A program made the position numbers and the translations under genes. The notes under the pieces were generated by a model, which had not been told where the DNA came from, made no database searches, and saw only the letters and a program-made list of their open reading frames with translations. Positions 26,769 to 35,396 of a DNA stretch of 47,600 bases are shown here, piece by piece; within the stretch, counting starts at the first letter, position 1, and the number at the start of each line of letters is the position of its first letter. This DNA is from Salinivirgaceae bacterium (GTDB lineage Bacteria > Bacteroidota > Bacteroidia > Bacteroidales > SZUA-534): assembly GCA_017551905.1 (NCBI GenBank), contig JAFZKK010000115.1:1-47600 (forward strand). Direction: 5' to 3'.

Positions 26769-29700
26769 ATGAACATTCGACACGCTATGTTGACAATGAA
26801 ACACACTTTCAAATTGTGCGCCTTGCTCCTGATTTCGTTGTGTTGCAACAAAGGAATGGCTGCCGAGCCAGTGTTTCAAAGTGTCAACAGACTGTATAAC
26901 ATATCGATACGCGAGACGAACTCGGCCTGCAAAGATGCCGACGGCTTTGTGTGGGTGTCGTCGAAAATGGGCATTCTGCGGTTCGCCAGCCACAACTACC
27001 GATTCTACAACCTGCCATACTCCGAACACAACGCGCTGACTGTCAGGCTCGAATGTCGCGACAATATGTTGGTTGCCTACTGCAATTCGGGACAAGTTTT
27101 CATCTACAACCGCGTTTCCGACCAGTTTGAACCGCTCGTCAACCTGATTCGTTACATCAATCGTTTGAATCTGATTATCTACAAGATAGCCATTGATTCG
27201 GAGCAGAATCTTTGGGTTGCCACATCGAACGGATTTTTCAAATATGCCGATGGCCAAATTGCTGTTATTGAGGACGAAGGCGCCTTTTACAATCTGGAAT
27301 GGCTGACGGACAATCAACTGCTTGTGGCCGGACTGTCGAAAATCGAGATTATTGACACTGACACGTCCGACGCGCGGCCTCGCGACATTGGCGCAAAATT
27401 GCCTAACAGCATCAAAACCAGCCTTTTCTGCGACAAAAGCCATAACCGTCTGTGGATTGGAACCAAAACCGACGGGTTGCTGATATTCGACCTTACAAAC
27501 CACTCGGTGACTGCGGTTGCGGGTATTCCAAATTTGCCTGTTCTAGCGCTTAAACAATTCAACGACAGTACGTTGCTAGCCGGTGTCGACGGGCACGGCA
27601 TCAGCGTAATCGATATTGCCACGGGGCGGATTATACGAACACACAAAAACGACCGCAACAACCCTCAATCGCTTGCCAGCAACGGCGTTTACGACATTCT
27701 CTGCGAACCCGGAAAGCGCGTGTGGGTGTGCACCTACGACGACGGCGTGCTGTTCTGCAACATCGAATCGAAAAACATCACTCATTTCCAACATCTTACA
27801 AACAACGACAACTCGATAAAAGACAACCACGTGAACGACGTGTGCGAGGATGCTGACGGCAATTTGTGGTTTGCCACAAACAATGGCGTGAGCCGATATA
27901 ATCCGCTGACTGACAAATGGTTGCATATACTTGCCGACAACCGCGAGCGCTCGCACGTATTTCTGTCGGTCTGTGCTGATGCTGATGGAAAAATCTGGGC
28001 CGGCACCTACTCGTCGGGACTGTACCTGCTCGACCGCAGCGGGCGCATTGTGGCCCACTACTCGAGTGGCAACCGCACCGATTACAACAACGATTTCGTT
28101 TTCAGCCTTTTGGAGGACCGCAACCGTGACATTTGGATTGGCGGCACCAACAACGATATTTTCCGCTATAACCGCCGCAGCCGCAGTTTCAGCAGCTTCG
28201 ACTACTCGCCGGTGAACATCTTCACCGAACTCGACAGCGCCAATATGCTTCTTGGCTGTACCGACGGACTTTTCAAACTCGACAAAACGACTGGAAATAA
28301 GACCGTTATGGTTGACAGTTGCATTGTGAACGACATTCTGGTGTGCGGCGACACCATTTGGGTGGCAACCCACGGCAAAGGTCTGCTTTGCCTGAACATA
28401 AACGGCGAAACAACAGCACGTTACGACATCGACAACGGTCTGCCGTCGGATTTTGTGACGAGCCTGCTTTACGCCGCCGGGCACCTTTGGATTGGCACCG
28501 AAACAGGGCTCTGCAAGTTTTCGCCGGCAAGCGGAAAAGCGTTCATTTTCCCATCGACGCCGCAACTCTCGACATCGTTCAATCGCCACGCGGCACTCGT
28601 TTTGCGCAACGGCAACCTGATTTGGGGCACAAGCAACGGCGCCGTCAGTCTGAACCCTGATTTCGAGCCCGATGAGCAGTCGCAGGGCAAAATATTCATT
28701 CAAGATATCAGCGTGGCAGGAAGCTCAATCCGCAACTTGGCCGACATAACCGGCAATCAGCCAATAAACCAACTTAACACGCTGAACCTCAGCTACACTC
28801 AGAACACCATCAAGGTTGAGCTTGAGGCGTTGGGAAGAGTTGTGGGGCCGCGTTTTGCGTGGAAAATGGACGGGCTCGACGCCGATTGGAACCTACCGGC
28901 TGCGCAGAACATAATCTCCTATCCTAATCTGCCCAACCGCAGCTTCGACCTGCGCATCAAACTATACGACAACACTTTATCGCGCATCATCGACGAGCGC
29001 ACGCTGCACATCGTTATCACGCCGCCGTTGTGGCGCCGCTGGTGGTTTGTAACTATCAGCTATATCCTTGTGTGTCTGTTAGTTTATATGATTATCACGC
29101 AGTATATCCAAAACATCAAGCGGCAGCACGCCGAGGACAAAATCCGATTCTTCACCAATACGGCGCACGAGATTCGCACATCGCTGACGTTGATAAAAGC
29201 GCCGATTGAGGAGCTCAACAAAGAGAAAAAACTGTCGGCCACAGGGCAGCGGAACCTTGAGCTGGCCTCGGCTCAAGCGCAGCAACTGTCGGCGGTGGTG
29301 ACGCAACTGATGGATTTCCAAAAATCCGACATCGGCAAGGAAAAACTGCAACTGACGATGGCCGATATTGTTGATTTTGTGGGCAATAGGGTTCAGATGT
29401 TCGAGTCGATGGCCGCAAATAGCGAAATCAGCCTGCAATTCACTCACAACATCGATAGTTACAGCTCCGCTATTGATGCGAATATGATGGCGAAAGTGGT
29501 TGATAATCTTATATCTAACGCTATCAAATACTCGCCTAAAGGCAACATTGTAAGCATCGGCCTTGAGTGCGACGAAAAGATGTGGCGGCTGACCGTCACC
29601 GACCACGGAATTGGCATCAGCCGACAAGGGCAAAAGCATTTGTTTACAGAGTTTTACCGAAGCGAGAACGCCGTCAATTCGAGCATTGTGGGCTCCGGCA

Positions 29701-30665
29701 TCGGCCTGATGCTTGTGAAGAATTATGTAGAGATGCACAACGGAAAGGTCGGCTGCACGAGTCAGGAAGGCAAAGGCTCGGTGTTCACCGTTGAAATTCC
29801 GGCCGCATTCACCGAAAACCGGCTCTCCACACCTATCACAAACGCACCACGCCCGTCGTCGCAACCCGTTGACAGCAAGGCTGTTGACAGTCAAGATTCG
29901 GATATATCGCTGCTGATTGTGGAGGACAACGAAAACTTGCTGCGGTTTATGCGCGAAACGCTGTCCGACGAGTTCAGCATTACCACCGCCGCCAACGGCC
30001 GCGAGGCTTGGCAGACCATTGCTCAACTGCAGCCCGACATTGTCATTTCCGACATTATGATGCCCGAAATGGACGGTTTTGAGCTGTGCCAACGGCTGAA
30101 ATCGACGTTCGAAACGGCGCACATTCCAATTATTCTGCTGACGGCTCTCTCGGGCCGCGCCGAGCAGTTGCAAGGCCTTGGACTTGGCGCCGACGACTAT
30201 CTGACAAAGCCGTTCGATATGGACATTCTGCGGCTGCGGTTGAAAACGCTTGTTCGCAACCGTCAACTGACTAAATCGAAGATTATCAATAGCTTGTCGC
30301 ACGGAACGCCCGTCGAGCTCGGAAACAAGCAGAACGATGAATTTGTTCAGAAACTGCACCTGACGGTCAAGGAGAATATGGGCAACTGCGATTTCGACAA
30401 GGAGCAGTTTGCCGCCGCAATGAACGTCAGTTCATCGCTGTTATACAAGAAGATAAAGGCGCTGACCGACCTCTCGCCCACCGATTTCATTAAAACGGCC
30501 AGGCTCGAATACGCGCAGCAACTGCTGAAAGCACAGAAGTATAACATCACGGAAATCAGCGAGATGTGCGGCTTCGCAAGCGCGGCATATTTCAGCACGG
30601 TGTTCAAAAAACAGTACGGTGTGGCGCCGTCGGAGTATGATGGTGCGGAGGATTCTCCGTGCTGA
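26769..30665 (+). CDS. Hybrid two-component system regulator of the polysaccharide locus
   Basis: The product has about 1298 residues in the HTCS layout: signal peptide, periplasmic two-component propeller repeats (roughly 35-675, many W-[IV]-[GA] and D-x-x-G-N blade motifs), a Y_Y_Y domain (about 680-750), one membrane segment (about 757-778), histidine kinase (phospho-histidine about 800 in AHEIRTSL, ATPase about 910-1010), receiver (about 1040-1155, phospho-aspartate about 1095 in ISDIMMP) and an AraC-type helix-turn-helix (about 1190-1298). Such proteins sense an oligosaccharide in the periplasm and activate a nearby locus. The H-box has Ser where most have Pro (RTSL for RTPL). Start codons at 26748, 26769 and 26796 are all possible; the first two differ only by a short N-terminal extension. 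The esterase, GH43 and SusCD genes downstream are the likely targets. Confidence 0.93.
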   Translation: MNIRHAMLTMKHTFKLCALLLISLCCNKGMAAEPVFQSVNRLYNISIRETNSACKDADGFVWVSSKMGILRFASHNYRFYNLPYSEHNALTVRLECRDNMLVAYCNSGQVFIYNRVSDQFEPLVNLIRYINRLNLIIYKIAIDSEQNLWVATSNGFFKYADGQIAVIEDEGAFYNLEWLTDNQLLVAGLSKIEIIDTDTSDARPRDIGAKLPNSIKTSLFCDKSHNRLWIGTKTDGLLIFDLTNHSVTAVAGIPNLPVLALKQFNDSTLLAGVDGHGISVIDIATGRIIRTHKNDRNNPQSLASNGVYDILCEPGKRVWVCTYDDGVLFCNIESKNITHFQHLTNNDNSIKDNHVNDVCEDADGNLWFATNNGVSRYNPLTDKWLHILADNRERSHVFLSVCADADGKIWAGTYSSGLYLLDRSGRIVAHYSSGNRTDYNNDFVFSLLEDRNRDIWIGGTNNDIFRYNRRSRSFSSFDYSPVNIFTELDSANMLLGCTDGLFKLDKTTGNKTVMVDSCIVNDILVCGDTIWVATHGKGLLCLNINGETTARYDIDNGLPSDFVTSLLYAAGHLWIGTETGLCKFSPASGKAFIFPSTPQLSTSFNRHAALVLRNGNLIWGTSNGAVSLNPDFEPDEQSQGKIFIQDISVAGSSIRNLADITGNQPINQLNTLNLSYTQNTIKVELEALGRVVGPRFAWKMDGLDADWNLPAAQNIISYPNLPNRSFDLRIKLYDNTLSRIIDERTLHIVITPPLWRRWWFVTISYILVCLLVYMIITQYIQNIKRQHAEDKIRFFTNTAHEIRTSLTLIKAPIEELNKEKKLSATGQRNLELASAQAQQLSAVVTQLMDFQKSDIGKEKLQLTMADIVDFVGNRVQMFESMAANSEISLQFTHNIDSYSSAIDANMMAKVVDNLISNAIKYSPKGNIVSIGLECDEKMWRLTVTDHGIGISRQGQKHLFTEFYRSENAVNSSIVGSGIGLMLVKNYVEMHNGKVGCTSQEGKGSVFTVEIPAAFTENRLSTPITNAPRPSSQPVDSKAVDSQDSDISLLIVEDNENLLRFMRETLSDEFSITTAANGREAWQTIAQLQPDIVISDIMMPEMDGFELCQRLKSTFETAHIPIILLTALSGRAEQLQGLGLGADDYLTKPFDMDILRLRLKTLVRNRQLTKSKIINSLSHGTPVELGNKQNDEFVQKLHLTVKENMGNCDFDKEQFAAAMNVSSSLLYKKIKALTDLSPTDFIKTARLEYAQQLLKAQKYNITEISEMCGFASAAYFSTVFKKQYGVAPSEYDGAEDSPC

Positions 30666-30687
30666 TTCTTCCCTATTTCTCACGTCA

Positions 30688-30708
30688 TAAAAGTTATTGA
30701 CACTTTTA
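30688..30708. promoter_or_regulatory. Palindrome identical in core to the operator at 1998-2018
   Basis: TAAAAGT-N7-ACTTTTA is read here exactly as in front of the Nudix-like regulator; with flanking A/T it has 8-bp arms. It lies 138-118 bases upstream of the esterase ATG. It could also serve as a weak terminator for the hybrid regulator gene, but the spacing and sequence match the other copy base for base in both arms. Confidence 0.55.
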
Positions 30709-30713
30709 TTAAT

Positions 30714-30739
30714 GCAACCGATTGTATTTTTTATTGCAT
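30714..30739 (+). promoter_or_regulatory. Candidate activator site, copy 1 (CAACCGATTG and TTGC)
   Basis: CAACCGATTG (30715-30724) is followed after nine bases by TTGC (30734-30737). The same pairing, with the same gap, is found upstream of susC. The position, 100 bases before the esterase ATG and just before a candidate promoter (TTG at 30734 and AAATTTTG at 30756-30763, 19 bases apart), fits an activator such as the hybrid two-component regulator. Confidence 0.5.
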
Positions 30740-30825
30740 TCAGTTCCGAGTGTCGAAATTTTGCATATTTTACAAACCAAAGTAATTTAACTAAAACAAA
30801 TAGTAAAATATTAATTATCAAGACA

Positions 30826-32040
30826 ATGAAACATTTAAAATCACTTAAAAACTATTGTTTGATTGCTTGCGCGATGATGATTGCGTCGTGCTCGCAGCAA
30901 ACTGCGCAACAAACCGACGCCCGCTGGGTAGCCACGTGGGGAACAGCCGTGCAACTGACCGAGCCGCACAACTGCCCGCCCGAGCCAGGAATCAGCGGCA
31001 ACACCATCCGTGAGCGTTTCCGCGCGTCGATTGGCGGCGAGACTGTCCGTCTGAAACTCTCGAACGAGTTTGGCAACGACGTGCTGAAGATTGCAGCCGT
31101 GAGCATCGCTCCTGCCCTCGATGGCAGCAAAATTGACGCATCAAAGGCCGTGAACGTGCTGTTCGACGGCAAGGCTAACATCGACATCGATAAAGGCAAA
31201 TCAATTATTTCCGACGCGCTTCCGTTTGCGCTGACACCGCGTATGGACGTGGCTGTGACCATCGCCTACACCTTTGTGCCAAGCGACATTACAGGCCATC
31301 CAGGCTCACGTACAACATCGTACATTTTGACAGGTAACGAACTGAATAACACCGATTTTGCCGACGCCGTCACCACCGACCACTGGTACACCATTGAGCG
31401 GCTCGACGTGGTGGCCGACGAACCCGCCGCAGCCATTGCCATTGTGGGCAACTCGATAACCGACGGCCGCGGCTCGACCACCAACCTCCAAAACCGCTGG
31501 ACCGATGTGTTCGCCGAGCGTCTGCTGGCCAATCCCGCCACAAGCAACCTTGCCGTGCTCAATATGGGCATTGGCGGCAACTGCGTCATTCGCGGCGGCC
31601 TGGGCCCCAACGCCACGGTGCGCTTCAACCGCGATGTTATTAATCAACCTGGCGTTAAGTATGTCATTCTGTTTGAGGGCGTTAACGATATGGGCTACTC
31701 ACCCAATCCGTCGGCAACCGAAAAAGAACTGATTGAGGCCTACTCGAAGATGATTGACTCGGCGCACGCCTACGGACTGAAGATTTACGGCGCCACCGTC
31801 ACACCGTTCCGCAACTGCTTCTACGGCTCGCCCGAGAAGGAAGTGTGCCGCATTGCCGTCAACAACTGGATTCGCACCTGCGGCAAATTCGACGCCGTAA
31901 TCGACTTTGAGAAAGCCGTTTGCAGTCAGGCCGACTCGACCGTTATGGACGAGACTCTGCACGACAACGACCACCTGCACCCCAACGCCAACGGCCACAA
32001 GGCACTGGGCGATTTTGTTGATTTGGGGCTGTTTGAATAA
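30826..32040 (+). CDS. SGNH/GDSL-type carbohydrate esterase, lipoprotein
   Basis: The product has 404 residues. A lipoprotein signal (MMIASC) precedes an N-terminal beta-sandwich (about 30-195) and a C-terminal SGNH hydrolase domain. Block I reads GNSITDG (about 207-213; Ser nucleophile about 209), block II NMGIGGN, block III GVNDMG, and block V DNDHLHP with the catalytic Asp-His pair (about 381-384). Family members remove acetyl groups from xylan, pectin or similar glycans, or cleave other esters. The location between the hybrid regulator and the GH43 gene supports a role in deacetylating a plant polysaccharide. ATG 30826 starts the signal peptide; an in-frame ATG at 30697 would add 43 residues covering the regulatory sites and was rejected. 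Confidence 0.87.
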   Translation: MKHLKSLKNYCLIACAMMIASCSQQTAQQTDARWVATWGTAVQLTEPHNCPPEPGISGNTIRERFRASIGGETVRLKLSNEFGNDVLKIAAVSIAPALDGSKIDASKAVNVLFDGKANIDIDKGKSIISDALPFALTPRMDVAVTIAYTFVPSDITGHPGSRTTSYILTGNELNNTDFADAVTTDHWYTIERLDVVADEPAAAIAIVGNSITDGRGSTTNLQNRWTDVFAERLLANPATSNLAVLNMGIGGNCVIRGGLGPNATVRFNRDVINQPGVKYVILFEGVNDMGYSPNPSATEKELIEAYSKMIDSAHAYGLKIYGATVTPFRNCFYGSPEKEVCRIAVNNWIRTCGKFDAVIDFEKAVCSQADSTVMDETLHDNDHLHPNANGHKALGDFVDLGLFE

Positions 32041-32050
32041 TGAGTTAAGA

Positions 32051-32090
32051 ACACAGATGACACTGATTTAACAGATTTACACAGATTTTT
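32051..32090. repeat. Dispersed ACACAGAT/GATTTAACAG repeat
   Basis: Tandem-like units (ACACAGATGAC, ACTGATTTAAC, AGATTTAC, ACAGATTTTT) fill the 5' part of the esterase-GH43 spacer. Repeats of this sort are widespread between genes in several phyla and are not thought to be regulatory. Confidence 0.6.
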
Positions 32091-32098
32091 AAATGCAC

Positions 32099-32132
32099 AA
32101 TGTAGAGACGTGGCGCGCCGCGTCTCTACATT
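32099..32132. repeat. Palindromic dispersed element (AATGTAGAGACG inverted repeat)
   Basis: AATGTAGAGACG (32099-32110) and its exact reverse complement (32121-32132) flank a 10-base GC-rich centre containing GGCGCGCC. Very similar elements occur as dispersed repeats in other bacteria, so this is best seen as a small mobile palindrome. Its 12-bp stem may slow transcription into the GH43 gene but has no T tract. Confidence 0.75.
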
Positions 32133-32187
32133 TCAACCTGTTAAACCTGTTCAACATTAAACGATTCACCGATTAAACAAAAATAAA

Positions 32188-33804
32188 ATGAAACACCTAT
32201 CAATCACCTTGTTAGCCGCTGCCGCGATGATGTGCGGATGCAACGGCCAAAAGAGTGCGAGTACCGAAACGGGCTGCACAAATCCTGTTATCTGGGCCGA
32301 CGTGCCCGATATGTCGATGATGCGCGTGGGCGACACCTATTATATGAGTAGCACCACGATGCATATGAACCCTGGTGTGCCGATTATGAAGTCGAAAGAC
32401 CTATCGAACTGGGAAATAGCGGGTTACGCCTACGAAACGCTTGGCGACCAAGACGAGACGATGCTGCTCAACGGCAAGAACACCTACGGCAAAGGCTCGT
32501 GGGCAAGTTGCATTCGCTACGTCGGCGGCAAATTCTTTGTCAGCACCTTCGACCAAGTGACGGGCAAAACCTACTTCTTCACCACCGATAACATTGAGAA
32601 TGGCAATTGGGAACGCCACGAGTTCCGTCCTTCGCACCACGACCATACCGTTGTGTTTGAGGAAGATGGACACATTTATATGATAAATGGCGGCGGAAAA
32701 CTCATTATCCGCGAGGTTGAGCCCGATTTGAGCGGAATCAAACCCGATTCGGAAAAAGTTCTGATTGAAAACGCAGGTCTGCCCGCTGGCGAAAACCTGA
32801 TGTTGGGCGCCGAGGGCTCGCAGATGTTCAAAATCAACGGCAAATACTATCTGTTCAACATTTGCTGGCCGCGTGGCGGTGTGCGCACCGTTGTCTGCCA
32901 CCGTGCCGACAATCTGTTTGGCCCGTACGAAGGCCGCGTTGTCTTCCAAGACAAGGGCGTTGCTCAAGGCGGACTCATTGATACGCCCGATGGTCGTTGG
33001 TTTGCATACCTGTTCGGCGACCGTGGCGCTGTGGGCCGTATCCCCTATATTGTTCCCGTTGTTTGGGAAGACGGTTGGCCTGTGCTTGGCGTTGATGGCA
33101 AAGTGCCCGAAACGCTTGATTTGCCAAAAAACAAGAGTCTGATTCCTGGCATTGTCGATAGCGATGAGTTCGATGGCGACAAGCCGAAAATCGTTTGGCA
33201 ATGGAACCACAACCCCGTTAACTCATTATGGTCGATGACCGAGCGCAAAGGCTTTATCCGCTTCCGCACCGACCGCACCGACACGCTCTTCACACAGAGC
33301 CGCAATATGCTCTCGCAGCGCACTTTCGGTCCGCGATGCTCTGGCTCGGCTTGTCTCGATGCTTCGAATCTGAACGATGGCGATATTGCTGGACTTGCTC
33401 TGCTGGCTGGACGTTTCGGCTTTGTAGCTGTTAAGAACGATGGTGGCCAAAAATCGATTGTGATGGTTGATAATATGACCGAAGGCCCGTCGAACACGTG
33501 GCCGCCCAAACGCGGCGTGCAGCACGAGGTGGCAAGCGTTCCGTGCGATGCCACAACCGTCTATTTCAAGGCCGACTGCGACTTTGAGCGCATTGCCGAC
33601 GAGAGCGCCATTGGCAGCCACGGCAAAGACGAGGCGCTGTTCTACTACTCGTTCGACGGCACCGATTGGAAACCGATTGGCGAGACTCTGAAAATGACCT
33701 ACAGCCTCGACCACTTTATGGGGCAACGCTACGCACTGTTCTTCTACTCGACCAAACAACCTGGCGGCACCGCCGATTTCGACTGGTTTAGGATTAGTGA
33801 GTAA
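32188..33804 (+). CDS. Glycoside hydrolase family 43 (subfamily 12-like), lipoprotein
   Basis: The product has 538 residues with a lipoprotein signal (MMCGC, lipid cysteine at 18). The five-bladed propeller covers about 30-310: catalytic base D41 in ADVPDMS, pKa-modulating D152 in HHDHTVVF, and acid E209 in GAEGS, all in the family order. A C-terminal beta-sandwich (about 325-535) follows, as in two-domain GH43 enzymes. Proteins of this type are xylosidases or alpha-L-arabinofuranosidases. It is probably co-transcribed with the esterase gene, 147 bases upstream, across a spacer of dispersed repeats, and is followed by a terminator. The linkage specificity cannot be told. Confidence 0.92.
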   Translation: MKHLSITLLAAAAMMCGCNGQKSASTETGCTNPVIWADVPDMSMMRVGDTYYMSSTTMHMNPGVPIMKSKDLSNWEIAGYAYETLGDQDETMLLNGKNTYGKGSWASCIRYVGGKFFVSTFDQVTGKTYFFTTDNIENGNWERHEFRPSHHDHTVVFEEDGHIYMINGGGKLIIREVEPDLSGIKPDSEKVLIENAGLPAGENLMLGAEGSQMFKINGKYYLFNICWPRGGVRTVVCHRADNLFGPYEGRVVFQDKGVAQGGLIDTPDGRWFAYLFGDRGAVGRIPYIVPVVWEDGWPVLGVDGKVPETLDLPKNKSLIPGIVDSDEFDGDKPKIVWQWNHNPVNSLWSMTERKGFIRFRTDRTDTLFTQSRNMLSQRTFGPRCSGSACLDASNLNDGDIAGLALLAGRFGFVAVKNDGGQKSIVMVDNMTEGPSNTWPPKRGVQHEVASVPCDATTVYFKADCDFERIADESAIGSHGKDEALFYYSFDGTDWKPIGETLKMTYSLDHFMGQRYALFFYSTKQPGGTADFDWFRISE

Positions 33805-33830
33805 AACAACGGATTGCTGATAACAAAATG

Positions 33831-33861
33831 CGGCTCTTGCCTTCGGGTGTGGGCCGTTTTT
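33831..33861 (+). terminator. Terminator after the GH43 gene
   Basis: A 6-bp GC-rich stem (33831-33836 with 33851-33856, one G-T pair) and a 14-base loop are followed by TTTTT. The stem is short but well placed. Confidence 0.65.
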
Positions 33862-33871
33862 GGTTTGAGGG

Positions 33872-33922
33872 AGTTTTAAGTTTTTAAAGTTTTAAGTTAT
33901 AAGTTTTAAGAGTTATAAGTTG
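33872..33922. repeat. AT-rich dispersed repeat (GTTTTAAGTTATAAG units)
   Basis: Several degenerate GTTTTAAGTTATAAG/AGTTATAAGTT units lie between the GH43 terminator and the queuosine promoter. They are the reverse complement of the units before galE (3843-3921). Confidence 0.65.
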
Positions 33923-33954
33923 GTGTCAATGTCTGCGTTAGCGTTCGTGTTTGT

Positions 33955-33985
33955 TTTGAGAATTCAATTTTAGGCTTTATTTTTG
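33955..33985 (+). promoter_or_regulatory. Promoter of the queuosine operon
   Basis: TTTG at 33955-33958 and TATTTTTG at 33978-33985 are 19 bases apart and both match the Bacteroidetes consensus. Transcription would begin near 33992, so the mRNA starts just before the riboswitch. Confidence 0.8.
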
Positions 33986-33998
33986 CAGCCACAAACAC

Positions 33999-34032
33999 AG
34001 GGGTACTTGACAACCCCCTTTAACAAAACAAG
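33999..34032 (+). ncRNA. Class I preQ1 riboswitch
   Basis: P1 is AGGGG (33999-34003) with CCCCT (34015-34019). The free C at 34014 is in the place of the cytosine that recognises preQ1. An A-rich tail (AACAAAA, 34022-34028) is followed by CAAG (34029-34032), which pairs with CTTG (34006-34009) as the pseudoknot P2. The layout and tail closely follow the short Thermoanaerobacter tengcongensis aptamer. The P2 strand ends three bases before the ATG at 34036, so ligand binding should hide the ribosome entry site. It controls the transporter and queF, both needed for queuosine supply. Confidence 0.85.
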
Positions 34033-34035
34033 ACA

Positions 34036-34719
34036 ATGACCAACAAAAACAAACAGGTAAGTGTGCTGTTTATGCTTTTCAGCATACTTTTTTGCGTTTG
34101 TCTGATTACGGCTAACGCATTAGGAACAAAGCAGATAACCATTGGCCCATTCAACTTCACAAGCGGCCTTATAGTTTTTCCGATAAGCTACATTATCAAC
34201 GATTGCGTGTGCGAGGTGTGGGGATACAGCCGTATGCGAATGCTCATCTGGACTGGCTTTGCAATGAATTTCATCTTTGTGATATTCGGAGCATTGGCCG
34301 ATGCCATTCCTGGAGCTCCCTATTGGAACGGCCAAGAAGGATTTCACGCCATATTCGGACTTGCGCCGCGCATTGCCGCCGCATCGTTTCTGGCTTTCAT
34401 CATCGGCTCGTTTGTAAACGCCTACGTGATGAGCCGCATGAAACTCCGCTCGCATGGCCGCAACTTCCCGCTGCGTGCCATTGTCAGCACCATTTTCGGC
34501 GAAACAACCGACTCGCTCATATTCTTTCCGCTCGCGTTGTCGTTTGTGATTCCGTGGAGTGCAATGCCGTCGATGATAATATCACAGATTTTGCTGAAAA
34601 CACTTTATGAGATTATCATTCTGCCTATAACATCGAGAGTGGTGAAACTGACTAAAAAGATTGAAGGCGAAGACGTGTACGACGAACAGATTGATTACAA
34701 CATTTTCAAAGTATCATAA
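34036..34719 (+). CDS. yhhQ: Queuosine precursor transporter (YhhQ/QrtT family)
   Basis: The product has 227 residues and six or so membrane segments. The family motif is visible as [17 protein letters not shown] (about 48-64), followed by conserved polar residues in the membrane segment around [12 protein letters not shown]. These proteins import preQ0, preQ1 or queuine. The riboswitch upstream and queF 10 bases downstream support this over the old vitamin or 'DUF165' annotations. No other queuosine gene is present in the window. Confidence 0.93.
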   Translation: MTNKNKQVSVLFMLFSILFCVCLITANALGTKQITIGPFNFTSGLIVFPISYIINDCVCEVWGYSRMRMLIWTGFAMNFIFVIFGALADAIPGAPYWNGQEGFHAIFGLAPRIAAASFLAFIIGSFVNAYVMSRMKLRSHGRNFPLRAIVSTIFGETTDSLIFFPLALSFVIPWSAMPSMIISQILLKTLYEIIILPITSRVVKLTKKIEGEDVYDEQIDYNIFKVS

Positions 34720-34729
34720 CTCAACAGCC

Positions 34730-35197
34730 ATGGACAGCAAACGTAAAACCGAAGGTCTGAAATCGCTTGGTCAGGAAACCGAATACTTGACCGACTACAC
34801 TCCCGGAATTCTGGAAGCATTTGAGAACAAACACCCCGACAACGACTACTGGGTGCAATTCAACTGCCCCGAATTCACATCGCTATGCCCTATAACCGGC
34901 CAACCCGATTTTGCCGAAATCAAGATAATGTATCTGCCCGACAAAAAGATGGTTGAGAGCAAAAGTCTTAAACTCTATCTGTTCAGTTTCCGCAACCACG
35001 GCGATTTCCACGAGGATTGCGTCAACATAATAATGAAAGACCTCATTAAGCTGATGGAGCCCAAATACATTGAAGTTATAGGTTTGTTCCTTCCGCGCGG
35101 CGGAATCAGCATCTACCCATACGCCAACTACGGCAAACCAGGCACTAAATACGAGCAGCTGGCCGCACAGCGACTGATGCAACATCAGATTATTTAG
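34730..35197 (+). CDS. queF: 7-cyano-7-deazaguanine (preQ0) reductase
   Basis: The gene encodes a 155-residue, single-domain QueF that reduces preQ0 to preQ1 with NADPH. The nucleophile C53 lies in [11 protein letters not shown], the proton donor D60 in the same motif, and E95 follows the substrate-binding stretch [20 protein letters not shown]; all three match C55, D62 and E97 of the Bacillus subtilis enzyme. ATG 34730 is 10 bases after the transporter stop; an earlier in-frame ATG (34661) would overlap it and adds residues foreign to the family. It is co-transcribed with the transporter under the preQ1 riboswitch. Confidence 0.96.
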   Translation: MDSKRKTEGLKSLGQETEYLTDYTPGILEAFENKHPDNDYWVQFNCPEFTSLCPITGQPDFAEIKIMYLPDKKMVESKSLKLYLFSFRNHGDFHEDCVNIIMKDLIKLMEPKYIEVIGLFLPRGGISIYPYANYGKPGTKYEQLAAQRLMQHQII

Positions 35198-35201
35198 AAG
35201 C

Positions 35202-35245
35202 GGCAAAAACGCGTTTGGCGAAGCAACGCACAAGCGTTTTTTGCC
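35202..35245 (+). terminator. First terminator after queF
   Basis: GGCAAAAACGC (35202-35212) pairs with GCGTTTTTTGCC (35234-35245, one bulged T) around a 21-base loop. The stem itself contains the T tract. Confidence 0.65.
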
Positions 35246-35267
35246 TGTCATTTTACCGACATTTTCA

Positions 35268-35320
35268 ACAATCGCAGAGTTTCAAAATCAGTTTTTGAAA
35301 CCTATCTGCGATTGTTTTTT
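35268..35320 (+). terminator. Second, strong terminator after queF
   Basis: An 11-bp outer stem (35268-35278 with 35305-35315) and an inner A/T stem (TTTCAAAA with TTTTGAAA) are followed by TTTTTT. It insulates susC from the queuosine operon. Confidence 0.88.
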
Positions 35321-35334
35321 ATTCGCAACTAATC

Positions 35335-35346
35335 ACAACCGATTGC
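35335..35346 (+). promoter_or_regulatory. Candidate activator site upstream of susC, copy 2
   Basis: ACAACCGATTGC lies 250 bases before the susC ATG and 62 bases before the next copy. Both copies are preceded by CAC and followed by an A-rich stretch ending in GCTAAT, so they are direct repeats. Confidence 0.5.
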
Positions 35347-35396
35347 AAAACCGCTAATTATATAGAATACTGATATTCAATCTGTTATTGTTTTAC

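Noticed and set aside
27576..30359. Long antisense open frames (375 and 426 codons) opposite the hybrid regulator
   Set aside because: They lie in the antiparallel frame of a clearly real gene, and the translations are low-complexity strings rich in V, A, R and H with no motif; these are effects of codon bias.
30697..30825. A longer N-terminus for the esterase
   Set aside because: The extra 43 residues would bury the regulatory sites and move the lipoprotein signal to the interior of the protein.
35268..35320. The long hairpin as a second riboswitch before susC
   Set aside because: A simple two-part stem ending in TTTTTT is a terminator; no bulges or conserved loops typical of an aptamer were seen.
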